Shown piece by piece: positions 8,672 through 18,260 of a stretch of DNA of 64,000 bases. The notes under the pieces were generated by a model. That model had not been told where the DNA came from. It did no database searches and saw only the letters and a program-made list of their open reading frames with translations. Source of the DNA: Aequorivita antarctica (GTDB taxonomy: Bacteria; Bacteroidota; Bacteroidia; Flavobacteriales; Flavobacteriaceae); NCBI RefSeq assembly GCF_007997155.1, contig NZ_VORT01000004.1, positions 308,560 through 372,559 on the forward strand, in the 5' to 3' direction. Position 1 is the stretch's first letter. Every line of letters starts with the position of its first letter. Position numbers and translations under genes: made by a program.

Positions 8672-9418
8672 ATGGAACACGTAGAGTTATTTTTTAAATC
8701 GATTTTCATAGACAATATGATATTTGCCACCTTCCTTGGAATGTGCTCTTATCTTGCTGTTTCCAAAAAAGTTACAACCGCCGTTGGTCTTGGTGCCGCC
8801 GTAATCTTTGTACTGACGGTAACAGTGCCCATCAACTGGCTTTTAGATCAATACCTTTTGAAGGATGGGGCTTTGGTTTGGCTAGGACCCGAATATGCCG
8901 ATTATAATTTAGGATTTCTTTCCTTTATTCTCTTCATAGCAACCATTGCGACAATGGTGCAGTTGGTAGAAATAGTGGTTGAAAAATTTTCACCTTCTCT
9001 TTATAACTCTTTGGGAATCTTTCTTCCGTTAATTGCAGTAAACTGTGCAATTTTAGGAGGATCATTATTCATGCAATCTAGAGATATTCCAACATTGGGC
9101 TTGGCATTAAACTATGGTTTCAGCTCAGGAATTGGATGGTTCTTGGCAATTTTGGCAATCGCTGCCATTCGTGAAAAAATACGCTATTCCAATGTTCCGG
9201 CTCCACTGCGCGGTCTTGGTATCACCTTTATTATTACTGGGTTAATGGCTATTGGTTTTATGAGTTTTGGAGGAATGTTGACTGGAGGGGATGAAAAGAA
9301 ACCAGCTCAGGAAACAAGTGCAGCTACCATAAAAACCGAACAAATTCAAAAAGAAAATACAGAAGAGACTGCCACTGTGGTTTCAGTGTCAGAAGTTTCA
9401 ACACTAACGAAGCAATAA
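8672..9418 (+). CDS. nqrE: Na+-translocating NADH:quinone reductase subunit E
   Basis: NqrE pairs with NqrD in the membrane core of the sodium pump. The six-helix body (residues 1-205) contains the conserved cysteine sites [13 protein letters not shown] near 24 and [15 protein letters not shown] near 120. The protein is 248 residues, about 45 longer than proteobacterial NqrE, because of a polar tail rich in Lys, Glu and Thr (from [10 protein letters not shown] to the end). The tail has no recognisable domain. It overlaps no other gene; nqrF begins one base after its stop, so the two are probably translationally coupled. Confidence 0.95.
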   Translation: MEHVELFFKSIFIDNMIFATFLGMCSYLAVSKKVTTAVGLGAAVIFVLTVTVPINWLLDQYLLKDGALVWLGPEYADYNLGFLSFILFIATIATMVQLVEIVVEKFSPSLYNSLGIFLPLIAVNCAILGGSLFMQSRDIPTLGLALNYGFSSGIGWFLAILAIAAIREKIRYSNVPAPLRGLGITFIITGLMAIGFMSFGGMLTGGDEKKPAQETSAATIKTEQIQKENTEETATVVSVSEVSTLTKQ

Positions 9419-9419
9419 T

Positions 9420-10730
9420 ATGTTTTTAGAAATAAGCACTCTTGGAGTTATAACAGTAACGGTAATTGCCCTTTTGATTTTGACCTTGGCATTGGTTGCC
9501 TTATTGTTGTTCACAAAAGAAAAATTGTCTCCATCTGGTCCCGTAAAAATTACAATTAATGACGAGAAAGTAATAGAAGTGCCTTCTGGGGGCTCGTTAC
9601 TTTCTACTCTGAGCGCCGAAAAAATCTTTTTGCCATCTGCCTGTGGTGGTGGTGGTACATGTATTCAATGTGAGTGCCACGTACTTTCGGGTGGTGGTGA
9701 AGCTTTGCCTACCGAAACGCCTCATTTTACCCGTAAAGAATTAAAAGAGGGTGCACGCCTTTCCTGCCAAGTGAAAGTGAAGCAGGACATGAACATTCAC
9801 ATTCCCGAAGAAGTTTTCGGCATTAAAAAATGGGATGCCACGGTTGTTCGTAATTATAACGTTGCTTCCTTCATTAAAGAATTTGTAGTTGAAATTCCTG
9901 AGGATATGAACTACAAAGCTGGGGGTTATATTCAAATTGAAATTCCACCTTGCGAAGTAAAGTTTGAAGATATGGACATTACTGCGCACCCAGAAGAGCA
10001 TGAAAGACCAGATAAGTTCCAAGATGAGTGGGACAAATTCAAACTTTGGCCTTTGGTGATGAAAAATAATGAAACGGTTGAAAGAGCCTATTCTATGGCT
10101 TCTTATCCTGCCGAAGGACGTGAAATTATGCTTAACGTACGTATTGCAACGCCACCGTTTGATCGTGCAAAAGGTGGATGGATGACGGTTAACCCTGGAA
10201 TTGCCTCTTCTTATATATTCAATTGTAAAAAAGGAGATAAAGTTGTTATCTCTGGACCTTATGGTGAATTCTTTATCAATCCTTCTGAATCAGAAATGCT
10301 ATATGTAGGAGGTGGAGCTGGGATGGCGCCGATGCGTTCACACTTATACCATCTTTTCAAAACCCTAAAAACTGGGAGGAAAGTAACTTATTGGTACGGA
10401 GGTCGTTCAAAAAGAGAACTATTCTATCTAGAACACTTTAATGAATTGGAGCGCGAATTTCCGAACTTTAAATTCTATTTGGCCTTAAGTGAACCTGCTG
10501 AGGAGGACAATTGGAAAGTGAAAAAAGATATTAATGATGAGGCTGGTGATGGCTTTGTAGGCTTTATTCACCAAGTGGTTATTGATAACTATTTGAACCA
10601 TCACGATACGCCTGAAGATATAGAACTATATTTCTGTGGACCACCTTTGATGAACCAAGCCGTTCAAAAGATGGGGGAGGACTTTGGAATCCCAGATGAA
10701 AACATTCGTTTTGATGATTTTGGAGGATAA
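9420..10730 (+). CDS. nqrF: Na+-translocating NADH:quinone reductase subunit F
   Basis: NqrF is the NADH-oxidising entry subunit. An N-terminal transmembrane helix (residues 8-31) is followed by a plant-type [2Fe-2S] ferredoxin domain with ligands Cys75, Cys81, Cys84 and Cys116. The rest is a ferredoxin-reductase module with an FAD motif (RAYSMASYP) and an NADH site ([12 protein letters not shown]). At 436 residues it is about 28 longer than the Vibrio protein; the extra length is a charged insertion in the FAD domain ([18 protein letters not shown]), which I recall as usual in Bacteroidota. It closes the operon and a strong hairpin terminator follows. Confidence 0.97.
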   Translation: MFLEISTLGVITVTVIALLILTLALVALLLFTKEKLSPSGPVKITINDEKVIEVPSGGSLLSTLSAEKIFLPSACGGGGTCIQCECHVLSGGGEALPTETPHFTRKELKEGARLSCQVKVKQDMNIHIPEEVFGIKKWDATVVRNYNVASFIKEFVVEIPEDMNYKAGGYIQIEIPPCEVKFEDMDITAHPEEHERPDKFQDEWDKFKLWPLVMKNNETVERAYSMASYPAEGREIMLNVRIATPPFDRAKGGWMTVNPGIASSYIFNCKKGDKVVISGPYGEFFINPSESEMLYVGGGAGMAPMRSHLYHLFKTLKTGRKVTYWYGGRSKRELFYLEHFNELEREFPNFKFYLALSEPAEEDNWKVKKDINDEAGDGFVGFIHQVVIDNYLNHHDTPEDIELYFCGPPLMNQAVQKMGEDFGIPDENIRFDDFGG

Positions 10731-10752
10731 TTAGATATATTTAAACCTATTC

Positions 10753-10789
10753 AAAAACCGTTTCAATTTATTTTGAAACGGTTTTTTTT
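10753..10789 (+). terminator. Rho-independent terminator of the nqr operon
   Basis: A perfect 14-bp stem (10753-10766 with 10773-10786) and a 6-base loop, ending in a run of eight T. It starts 22 bases after the nqrF stop. Confidence 0.9.
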
Positions 10790-10834
10790 ATGTTATTAAA
10801 TTTCGTAAAGAGCTGTTAACTATATATTATGTAT

Positions 10835-10842
10835 TATTTTTG
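10835..10842 (+). promoter_or_regulatory. -7 box before the M4 protease gene
   Basis: TATTTTTG at 10835-10842 is an exact TAnnTTTG match, 32 bases before the ATG at 10875. No clean TTTG lies at the right distance upstream; TGTTAAC near 10814 is the closest. Confidence 0.45.
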
Positions 10843-10874
10843 AAGTATTAAAATGAAATTTAAAGCCTCAGAAA

Positions 10875-13800
10875 ATGAAAAATTTTACACTTTTACTTGT
10901 CTTTTTATTGACCCTTACCCTGGGTTATGGCCAATCCAATCAAACCCCTTTTAAGAAAAATAATAATTCAGAAATAGCAGCTGGCTCCACAGGTCTTTTG
11001 GTTTTTGATGATGCCAAAAAATATTCTCCCGAAAGCCCAGAAGCAGTTCTTAAAGAAGTTTATAATTTACCTCCAGCAATAACTTTCCGACTAATTAAGG
11101 AGGAGCTTGACAATTTGGGTTTTCTTCATCAGAAATATCAAGAATACCACAATGGTATTAAAGTGGAATTTGGAACTGTAACTTTTCATAGTAAAGAAGG
11201 GAATGTAATATCATTAAGCTCTGAATACTATCCAGTTTCTGAGATGTCTGCGGCTCCAAGTTTGAGTAAAGAGATGGCTTTTCAAAAAGCTGTTTCGTAT
11301 GTAGGGGCGGAACATTATTTGTGGGAAAATAGCAGTCTTGCCAAAGTAATGGATAATTATAAAAAACCTGAAGGGGAATTGGTTGTATTTCCAGTTTTTT
11401 CAAACACCATAAATTCCCAAAATATAGTTGAAAAGTACACATTCGCATATAAATATGATATTTATGCAACGTATCCAATAAGCAGGGGAAATGTATATAT
11501 AGATGCAAATACTGGTGAGACAATTTTATACAATGCTATAATAAAGCATGCCGATAATAATGGATTTGAAGGCAAAGCTTTGGTAACTGCTGAAACTGAA
11601 GAATTGTTTTGCGAACGCCTAGAAAACCAAAAATCACCTATGCTTGCTACGGGTACGGCCGCAACAAGATATAGCGGTGCACAGACTATTACAACAAGAA
11701 ACATTTCTGGTTCCTTTAAATTAAGAGACAATACAAGAGGAGATGGCATCAATACATTTAATAGTGGGAAACAGCCATTATATTATTATACAGATTTTTC
11801 AGATGCTGATAATAACTGGACGGCTGGAGAATTCAATAACGCAAATAAGGATAACGCTGCTCTTGATGCTCATTGGGGAGCAGAACAAACTTATGACTAT
11901 TGGTTAAATGTACAAGGAAGAAATAGCTATGATAATGCAGGAGCATCTATAAATAGTTGGGTGCATTTTGATGATGTTGCTGGTGGAGCGGGTTACAACA
12001 ATGCCTTTTGGAACGGTAGTGTAATGACCTATGGCGATGGCTCTTGCGGCGCAAGCGAAGGTTGTAGTGGTTTTGATGCACTTACCTCCATTGATGTTGC
12101 GGCACATGAAATAGGTCATGCTGTAATGACACACACAGCAGACATGGTATATGAAAAAGAATCTGGAGCAATGAATGAAGGTTTCTCAGATATTTGGGGA
12201 GCATCTGTAGAGCATTATGCAAAAGGTAATGGAAGCGACACTAGTCCTGACGCTAAAATTTGGTTGATTGGAGATGAAATTGATAGACGTTCAGGCTCGG
12301 CTGCATTACGCTCCATGAGCAATCCACAATCTTTGGGTCAACCTGATACTTACGGAACCAATGATCCATATTGGGTTAATGTAACAGGTTGCACCCCATC
12401 AAACGGTAATGATCATTGTGGAGTACATACCAACAGTGGGGTGCTCAACTATTGGTTTTACCTTACAGTAGTAGGGGGGAATGGTACAAATTCAAATGGA
12501 GATGCTTATAACGTTTCTGGTATTGGAATGAGTAAAACGCAGACTATTGCATATAGAGCAGAAAAAAATTATTTATCCTCAAACTCAACCTATGCAAATG
12601 CAAGGACAGCTACTATTCAAGCTTCAACAGATCTTTATGGATCTTGTTCTATAGAAACCCAAGCAGTTACAAATGCATGGCGTGCTGTTGGTGTGGGAGC
12701 AGCATTTTCAGGTAGTTGTACACCAGCAATTGGATTTTTAAGTGTCACTGGAAATACTTTAGAAGCTACAGATTGTAGCTATCAAGATGTCAATGTTCCA
12801 TTAATAATTGGTTTGGGTGCATCGCAAAGCGCAACAGTTACTTTCTTGGTAGCAGGTGGAACAGCAACTAATAATGTGGATTATGAAATAATGACTCCAA
12901 CAGTTACTTTTCCAGCAGGTTCAACAGCACAAAAGAATATGATACTGAGAGTATACAATGATGGGTTTGCCGAAACAAATGAAACTGTTATCATTGACTT
13001 TACCGTGAATCCTAACGGAGGTAATGCAACTGCAAATCTAGCTTCAGACACCTTGACTTTTACAATTACTAATGACGACAACGCACCAGTACTTTCACAA
13101 AATATAACTTTACTTGATGAAGATTTTGAACTAGGCGGTTGGGGAGGTCTTTTGGATGGTGATGGTGATGGCCATGTTTGGATTTCGGGTATAAGCGGTC
13201 CTGTCTATACAGGCATTACAGGAAGTTATCCAGCATCAGAAACAAATTTAACAATATTAGGAAGTGGCGCGGGAAAGGCTAATGCAAATAATTATTTTAT
13301 AGGCCCTAAAATTACTATTCCGGTAGGAACTACTAATACCCAATTTTCTTTTGGTATTGCGGGATACAGTACCCTAGAACATTATGCGGTTTATTGGACA
13401 ACCAATATTGATACGGCTGCAGGTATTAATGCTGGAATAAATTTAGAAGACAGGAATACACTTGCTGGTTCAGGTCAGATTAGAACAATAAACAATACTA
13501 CCCTTGCAGGACAAACAGGCTATTTCGTTGTGAGGCACTATAATTCATTTGCAAATAATGGATTGTTGTTTTTTGATAATGTTACAATTACAGCATCGGT
13601 TGAAACTTCAGTTCAAACTGCTGTTAATACAGGAACTACTAATGACCAAATAGACCTGGTTGGTGCTGGAACAATCTACACTTCTGATGCCTCAACAGGA
13701 AATGTAATGCTGGATATTACCAATAACAACTCGTTTGACTACGGCTGTACTGATACATCGGTTTCACGCGCTGGTACAGGTGCCCAATCCCATAACGGAA

Positions 13801-15752
13801 GTACTTTGCCAAACTTAGTTATGGATAAAAACTTCAGAGTAGGTGTTGACAACACTGCAAGCCCTGGGAGCACAACAGTGAAATTTTATTTCACATCTGC
13901 TGAAATAGCAGGATGGGAATCTGTAACAGGATTATCTAGAACTCAATTGGTAGCCTATAGAACCTCTGGCGATGAAACATCGGCACTTACTATTGGCTCT
14001 TTTGGAACAAATATTACATTGACAGGAAACTTCACAGGACTTGATGGTGATTATCTTTTTGGTCCTGCAGCTGCTTTTGCAGACTGCCCAGGAGTTACAA
14101 CCTATAGTTCTTCCAGTTGGAGCAATGGTGTGCCTACTAGCAATATGAAGGCAATCATTGATCAAAATTACAGTACTTCAATAGCAAATATAGATGCCTG
14201 TACCTTGGTTATAAACGCAGGAAAAACTTTGACCGTTCCAGATGGAACCTATACAAAAGTAGAGGGTAATATAACGGTGAATGGAACCCTTTTTGTTGCT
14301 AACGAAGGAAGCTTAGTACAAGTTGACGACGCTGCAACTGTAACAAACAACGGAAGTATCACCGTACGGAAGATTACTCCTTTCCTAGAGCCAAGATATT
14401 TTATGGTAATGGGTAGCCCAATGACAGCTGAAACACGTACAGGGGTCTATGGTAGCTCGGTATTGGTCAGAAACCATATTACCGCCAACTTTGTTCCTAA
14501 CCCAGATGTGGAGAGTGGTGATCCTGGAGCGGAGAACTTTGCCGATGACGATGGTGATGACTGGCAAAATTATTCCGGTATCGTAAACGCTGGGGAAGGC
14601 TATTTGGTGCTTCCACAACCGGACCTTGCTTCCAGTGGATCCTATACCCTTGATTACACCTTAGGAACCTTAAACAATGGACAGGTTGATTATAACGTAA
14701 CCTATAACGGAACACAAAACGCGAGCCCAAATATTGTTGGTAATCCTTACGCTTCTGCCATAGATGCAAACGTTTTCTTGAGTGAGAACAGTATGGTGGA
14801 TGCTGTTTATTTCTGGGAACATTTAACCACTGCCAGCTCTAGTTATCCAGGCTATAAAGTGAATAATTACGACATGGGTGATATCTCTATGTTCAATAGT
14901 TCTGGTGGTGTGAAAGCAGCGAACGACATGGAGCCGGGAGAACCTACCAAACCTAACGGATACATATCCTCCGGACAAGGTTTTGGGTTCAAGGCAACAG
15001 CTGCGGGAACCGCAAGTTTTAAGAACTATATGCGCGTTACTGATAACAATGACACCTACAGAAGACCTTCTACAACAAAAAACCGTATCTGGCTTCAGGT
15101 TTCTAATGAAACCTATGGTCTGAGCAGTGGTATGTTAATTAGTTTTTCAGACCAATCTATTGATGGTTATGATGCCAAATTTGACGCAAAACGACTGGCT
15201 ACACCTTTAAGTATTTATTCCAAATTGCCTACAGGTGAAGAGCTTGCAATCCAAGGAAGAAGCGCTTTTAATACAGACCAAGAAGTTCGCTTAGGTTTCG
15301 TTAGTCAAATAGAGGAAAATCAGGAATTCAAAATTTCAATAAGTGCTCAGGATGGTATTGTTTGGCCGGATGTACAGGTTTTTTTAGTAGACAAGGCTGA
15401 AAATGTGGTTCATAACCTTACCGATGCTGATTATATTTTCAAGAGCAAGGAAGGTGCACAAAACGAGCGATTTGTAATTCTTTTCAAGACTACTGTTTTG
15501 GGCACACAGGAAAATCAGCTACAGAGCATCAGTATCGTGCCAAACCCAACCACAGGCAACGTAACAATCGTTTCGCCAAAAACAACGATTAACTCTGTAG
15601 AGGTGTTTGACATTCGTGGTAGAAGATTGATGGCCGTGGATTATAATAATGCCCAATATTCAATCGATCTATCAAGCCTGCAATCAGCCACTTATTTTGT
15701 GAAGATAAACACTACGGAAGGAAGCCTTATTAAACGTGTAGTGAAGCAATAA
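10875..15752 (+). CDS. Secreted M4 (thermolysin-like) metalloprotease with Calx-beta and T9SS sorting domains
   Basis: A 1625-residue secreted zinc protease. It has a signal peptide at 1-20 and an FTP/PepSY-type propeptide to about residue 230. The M4 catalytic domain carries zinc ligands His411 and His415 with Glu412 in HEIGH, a third ligand Glu435 in NEGFSD, and the catalytic His518 in VHTNSG. A Calx-beta-like domain follows at roughly 645-740 (ASQSATVTFLVAGGTATNNVDYE), then a jellyroll-type adhesion region opening EDFELGGWGG, long Thr/Asn-rich beta repeats, and a type A T9SS C-terminal domain over the last 75 residues (SIVPNPTTGNV ... VFDIRGRRL ... IKRVVKQ). It is monocistronic, with a promoter box and a strong terminator. 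Extracellular protein degradation is the likely role. Confidence 0.92.
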   Translation: MKNFTLLLVFLLTLTLGYGQSNQTPFKKNNNSEIAAGSTGLLVFDDAKKYSPESPEAVLKEVYNLPPAITFRLIKEELDNLGFLHQKYQEYHNGIKVEFGTVTFHSKEGNVISLSSEYYPVSEMSAAPSLSKEMAFQKAVSYVGAEHYLWENSSLAKVMDNYKKPEGELVVFPVFSNTINSQNIVEKYTFAYKYDIYATYPISRGNVYIDANTGETILYNAIIKHADNNGFEGKALVTAETEELFCERLENQKSPMLATGTAATRYSGAQTITTRNISGSFKLRDNTRGDGINTFNSGKQPLYYYTDFSDADNNWTAGEFNNANKDNAALDAHWGAEQTYDYWLNVQGRNSYDNAGASINSWVHFDDVAGGAGYNNAFWNGSVMTYGDGSCGASEGCSGFDALTSIDVAAHEIGHAVMTHTADMVYEKESGAMNEGFSDIWGASVEHYAKGNGSDTSPDAKIWLIGDEIDRRSGSAALRSMSNPQSLGQPDTYGTNDPYWVNVTGCTPSNGNDHCGVHTNSGVLNYWFYLTVVGGNGTNSNGDAYNVSGIGMSKTQTIAYRAEKNYLSSNSTYANARTATIQASTDLYGSCSIETQAVTNAWRAVGVGAAFSGSCTPAIGFLSVTGNTLEATDCSYQDVNVPLIIGLGASQSATVTFLVAGGTATNNVDYEIMTPTVTFPAGSTAQKNMILRVYNDGFAETNETVIIDFTVNPNGGNATANLASDTLTFTITNDDNAPVLSQNITLLDEDFELGGWGGLLDGDGDGHVWISGISGPVYTGITGSYPASETNLTILGSGAGKANANNYFIGPKITIPVGTTNTQFSFGIAGYSTLEHYAVYWTTNIDTAAGINAGINLEDRNTLAGSGQIRTINNTTLAGQTGYFVVRHYNSFANNGLLFFDNVTITASVETSVQTAVNTGTTNDQIDLVGAGTIYTSDASTGNVMLDITNNNSFDYGCTDTSVSRAGTGAQSHNGSTLPNLVMDKNFRVGVDNTASPGSTTVKFYFTSAEIAGWESVTGLSRTQLVAYRTSGDETSALTIGSFGTNITLTGNFTGLDGDYLFGPAAAFADCPGVTTYSSSSWSNGVPTSNMKAIIDQNYSTSIANIDACTLVINAGKTLTVPDGTYTKVEGNITVNGTLFVANEGSLVQVDDAATVTNNGSITVRKITPFLEPRYFMVMGSPMTAETRTGVYGSSVLVRNHITANFVPNPDVESGDPGAENFADDDGDDWQNYSGIVNAGEGYLVLPQPDLASSGSYTLDYTLGTLNNGQVDYNVTYNGTQNASPNIVGNPYASAIDANVFLSENSMVDAVYFWEHLTTASSSYPGYKVNNYDMGDISMFNSSGGVKAANDMEPGEPTKPNGYISSGQGFGFKATAAGTASFKNYMRVTDNNDTYRRPSTTKNRIWLQVSNETYGLSSGMLISFSDQSIDGYDAKFDAKRLATPLSIYSKLPTGEELAIQGRSAFNTDQEVRLGFVSQIEENQEFKISISAQDGIVWPDVQVFLVDKAENVVHNLTDADYIFKSKEGAQNERFVILFKTTVLGTQENQLQSISIVPNPTTGNVTIVSPKTTINSVEVFDIRGRRLMAVDYNNAQYSIDLSSLQSATYFVKINTTEGSLIKRVVKQ

Positions 15753-15776
15753 TAAATATTAATACAATCAATTTCA

Positions 15777-15811
15777 AAGCCGCCTTTGTTTATGCAAAGG
15801 CGGTTTTTTTA
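15777..15811 (+). terminator. Rho-independent terminator of the M4 protease gene
   Basis: The stem CCGCCTTTG (15780-15788) pairs with CAAAGGCGG (15795-15803) around a 6-base loop, flanked by A on the left and seven T on the right. Confidence 0.9.
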
Positions 15812-15971
15812 TGTTCCATTGTCCTGTCCAAAAAATAGCGATACCATAAAAACCTTAGTGTAATAAAACAACACAACGAATAATACTTGATCTGGAAGCG
15901 GGGAGTATGGCAACTGAAAGATTAAAAGGTGATCAGTGCATTAAAAGGTTTAATTAATACTATAACACAAA
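15812..15971. other. Intergenic stretch without a supported gene
   Basis: About 160 bases between two converging transcripts. A 16-codon frame (15907-15957) is present but has no recognisable product. No repeat or mobile-element end was seen. Confidence 0.4.
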
Positions 15972-16003
15972 AAAACTGAGCAATGTAGACATTGCTCAGT
16001 TTT
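15972..16003 (-). terminator. Terminator of the TlpA-like gene
   Basis: A perfect 14-bp stem (15972-15985 with 15990-16003) with a TAGA loop. The A-run at 15969-15975 becomes the T-tract on the minus strand, so it fits the gene ending at 16076. It could also stop plus-strand transcripts. Confidence 0.8.
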
Positions 16004-16075
16004 ATACAGTAATCTTTATTTTTTAATAATTTGTTTCAGTTATTCCAGAATTGACAAGAGTCTATCATCAAATAA

Positions 16076-17191
16076 TTATTCCCCGCCTAAAAGCGTTGCA
16101 ATTTTCGCTTCCAAAGCTGCGCCACGAAGGTCTTTGTCGATAATCATTCCGTTTTCATCAAGAAGGAAGGTTGCAGGAATGGAGCGCACATTATATTGTT
16201 TTGCAATTGGATCTTGCCAAAACTGAAGGTTTGAAACGTGGTACCAATCCATTTTGTCGTCTTTTATTGCTTGTATCCATTTGTCTTTTTGTTCTGCTTT
16301 GTCTAAGGAAACACTAATAATGTTTAAGCCTTTGTCGTGATACTTGTTGTATACATTCACCACATTTGGATTCTCCATTCTGCAAGGTTTGCACCAAGAT
16401 GCCCAAAAATCAATAATAGTGTATTTACCCATTGCGTCTTTTAGAGACATTGTTTCCCCAGTTGGAGTTGGTGCACTAAAATCTGGAGCTGCACTGCCTA
16501 CATCGGCCTTTTTCAAAGAGTCGAGATTGTTTTTCAAATCTTGGGCCAATTGTGATGAGGCTACCTTTGGATCTAGTTTTTCAACATATGCTGAAGCTTC
16601 GGCTGCAGTGATTTCTTTTCTGCCTGCCATATCAGATATAAGCATTACTGAGAAAATCGTGTTATTGTGCTCGTTTAGAAACTGTTTTTTGTATTCGATT
16701 TCTTCACCTATCAAGTTTAAATTATCACTTTGAATTTTAGCGATTTCGACAGTATCATTAGCCTCATTTGCAGCGCGGAATTGATCCATGCGTTCTTGTT
16801 TCTTTTCGTTGAATGAATCCATTTTATCAACAAAACCGTTGTATGCCGCATTTTGCTTTCCTCCTGTTATACGAGATGCTTTTATACTATCCTTATAAAT
16901 CTTGGCCTGCATATTTTCATTTTCAGGAAAAAACAAAATGGAAGCATTTGTTTCATTTATTCTTAAAAAATTTAGAGGTGTAGTTTCGCTTTTTGGATAG
17001 GTTGCAGAAAATTTCCCTTGGGTAATCTTTAAAGTGTCAATTGGTTTTGGTTGGTTGTTTTCAAAAGTGAAAACATAAATTTCAGTTCCATCAGCAAACC
17101 CAACAGCGTCTCCTTCAAGTGTGTAAGTGTTGGTTTCTTTATTGCAGGATATTAGTGAAATCGTGAGTAGTAAAGCAAAAATAAGTCTCAT
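16076..17191 (-). CDS. TlpA-family thioredoxin-like lipoprotein with DUF4369 domain
   Basis: A 371-residue lipoprotein: the signal ends in LISCN, giving lipid-modified Cys16. The N-terminal half resembles DUF4369 (GFADGTEIYVFTF ... PIDTLKITQGKF), followed by a helical linker and a C-terminal thioredoxin fold of the AhpC/TSA-TlpA type. The active site is WASWCKPC around residues 263-270, with the conserved cis-proline in SIPATFLL. Such proteins reduce periplasmic disulfides, but the specific partner is unknown. It is a single gene with its own -7 box (TACTTTTG) and terminator. Confidence 0.88.
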   Translation of the reverse strand: MRLIFALLLTISLISCNKETNTYTLEGDAVGFADGTEIYVFTFENNQPKPIDTLKITQGKFSATYPKSETTPLNFLRINETNASILFFPENENMQAKIYKDSIKASRITGGKQNAAYNGFVDKMDSFNEKKQERMDQFRAANEANDTVEIAKIQSDNLNLIGEEIEYKKQFLNEHNNTIFSVMLISDMAGRKEITAAEASAYVEKLDPKVASSQLAQDLKNNLDSLKKADVGSAAPDFSAPTPTGETMSLKDAMGKYTIIDFWASWCKPCRMENPNVVNVYNKYHDKGLNIISVSLDKAEQKDKWIQAIKDDKMDWYHVSNLQFWQDPIAKQYNVRSIPATFLLDENGMIIDKDLRGAALEAKIATLLGGE

Positions 17192-17215
17192 AAATTTTGA
17201 TTTTTAAAATTTGAG

Positions 17216-17223
17216 CAAAAGTA
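17216..17223 (-). promoter_or_regulatory. -7 box of the TlpA-like gene
   Basis: Read on the minus strand, positions 17223-17216 are TACTTTTG, an exact TAnnTTTG match 24 bases before the start at 17191. No clear -33 box is seen. Confidence 0.5.
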
Positions 17224-17285
17224 GCGGTTTATTCCTTGAATGTACATTTTGACGGCTGGTTTTTATTTTTTATTAACATTTTTTT

Positions 17286-17349
17286 GAATAAAGAATAAAG
17301 AATAAAGAAAACTGGAATCTATTGAAATGGTTTTCAAAAGTTTCCAGTT
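17286..17349 (-). terminator. Tandem GAATAAA repeat and probable terminator after dps
   Basis: Three copies of the word GAATAAA/AGAATAAA (17286-17308) precede a stem AACTGGAA (17310-17317) pairing with TTCCAGTT (17342-17349) around a long loop. On the minus strand this lies just after the dps stop at 17375 and ends in a T-rich run, so it may terminate dps. The same AGAATAAA repeat recurs after cysC. Confidence 0.5.
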
Positions 17350-17374
17350 ACTATTCTTTGTTTTGGTTTTCAAA

Positions 17375-17866
17375 TTATGCCTCAGGATGATTATCTCCAG
17401 CTTTCATCATCCAAGCATCTAGCATCCAGCTTATTTTTTCAATGTGTCCAATGAAACCGCCTATCATATCGATGGTTCCTTCATCGTCTGCATCATCAGC
17501 ATTTTCAACTACCTTCCGCATTTGTTTTAATAGCTTTCCATGATCGTCGAGTAGTATTTTCACCATTTCTAAATCTTTGGTTTCTTCAGACGATTCTTTA
17601 ATGTTACTAATTTTCAGGTAATCGGTAAAATTACCGCTGGGCTGAAAGCGAAGTGTCAGAATTCGTTCAGCAATTTCGTCCACTTTCAGTTTAGCGTCCT
17701 CATACATTTCCTCAAACTTTACATGAAGTTCGAAGAAATTGTTGCCCACTACGTTCCAGTGGAAATTTCGAAGTTTTTGGTAGTATAAATGATAATCTGC
17801 CAACAGCACATTAAGTTCTTTTGCTGTGGTTGTAGTTTTCTTTTTATCTAGGTTTAAATAGCCCAT
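17375..17866 (-). CDS. dps: Dps-family ferritin-like DNA-protection protein
   Basis: A 163-residue four-helix protein. It shows the Dps ferroxidase signature at the first helices (LLADYHLYYQKLRNFHWNVVG, then FFELHVKFEEMYEDAKLKVDEIAERI), with the His, Asp and Glu ligands in the usual spacing. Dps forms a 12-subunit shell that stores iron, uses peroxide, and in many species binds DNA. Here only a short lysine-rich N-terminus (LDKKKTTTTAK) is available for DNA contact. It is monocistronic with a well-formed -33/-7 promoter. Confidence 0.93.
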   Translation of the reverse strand: MGYLNLDKKKTTTTAKELNVLLADYHLYYQKLRNFHWNVVGNNFFELHVKFEEMYEDAKLKVDEIAERILTLRFQPSGNFTDYLKISNIKESSEETKDLEMVKILLDDHGKLLKQMRKVVENADDADDEGTIDMIGGFIGHIEKISWMLDAWMMKAGDNHPEA

Positions 17867-17890
17867 AATAGTCTGTTTTTAAAAGTTTCC

Positions 17891-17921
17891 CAAAGATAGC
17901 CAATGCCTTGTTGAACGACAA
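17891..17921 (-). promoter_or_regulatory. Promoter of dps
   Basis: On the minus strand TTG (17921-17919) and TATCTTTG (17898-17891) are separated by 20 bases, a good Bacteroidota -33/-7 pair. The ATG at 17866 lies 24 bases further on. Confidence 0.7.
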
Positions 17922-18023
17922 TTTAAAGGGAGGGTTTAGCCTTTTTTTAACTTGATAGGGACCATTAAATATTGAAAATAATGTATGATAATAGTAGAAA
18001 ATAAATTTTGTAGGAAAAAAGAG

Positions 18024-18119
18024 ATGTTTTCTTACATTTTAATGGCTTTGCTATGGAGTATCTATGGATGGGGATTTAAGGTGACCCATCCTAAAATAAC
18101 TATACAGGTTAAAGAATAA
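18024..18119 (+). CDS. Possible 31-residue hydrophobic small protein
   Basis: An ATG preceded by a purine-rich stretch (AGGAAAAAAGAG) opens a 31-codon frame ending at TAA. The peptide has one hydrophobic segment with three Trp/Tyr residues (YILMALLWSIYGWGF) followed by a short polar tail ending QVKE, the shape of a single-pass small membrane protein. It lies alone in a 394-base gap between dps and cysQ; nothing else was seen in that gap. No homologue is recognised, so this is only a candidate; it could be a chance frame. Confidence 0.3.
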   Translation: MFSYILMALLWSIYGWGFKVTHPKITIQVKE

Positions 18120-18231
18120 ATCCTGATATAGTTATACAATGGTTTTTTTAGCTAAACTAGCTAGTAAAGTTTTTTGACCCATTTTAAATTTTTATAAAAG
18201 CCATTTTTTAATATATATTTACTCAAAATTG

Positions 18232-18239
18232 TACCTTTC
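18232..18239 (+). promoter_or_regulatory. Probable -7 box of the cysQ-led operon
   Basis: TACCTTTC (18232-18239) differs from TAnnTTTG only in the last base and is followed by CGCC, 21 bases before the cysQ ATG. No TTTG is seen at the -33 position. Confidence 0.35.
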
Positions 18240-18260
18240 CGCCTGAAACAAAACCTACCT

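Noticed and set aside
15907..15957. A 16-residue frame that could be a transposase remnant
   Set aside because: It is too short, has no recognisable motif, and no inverted repeats or target duplications flank it.
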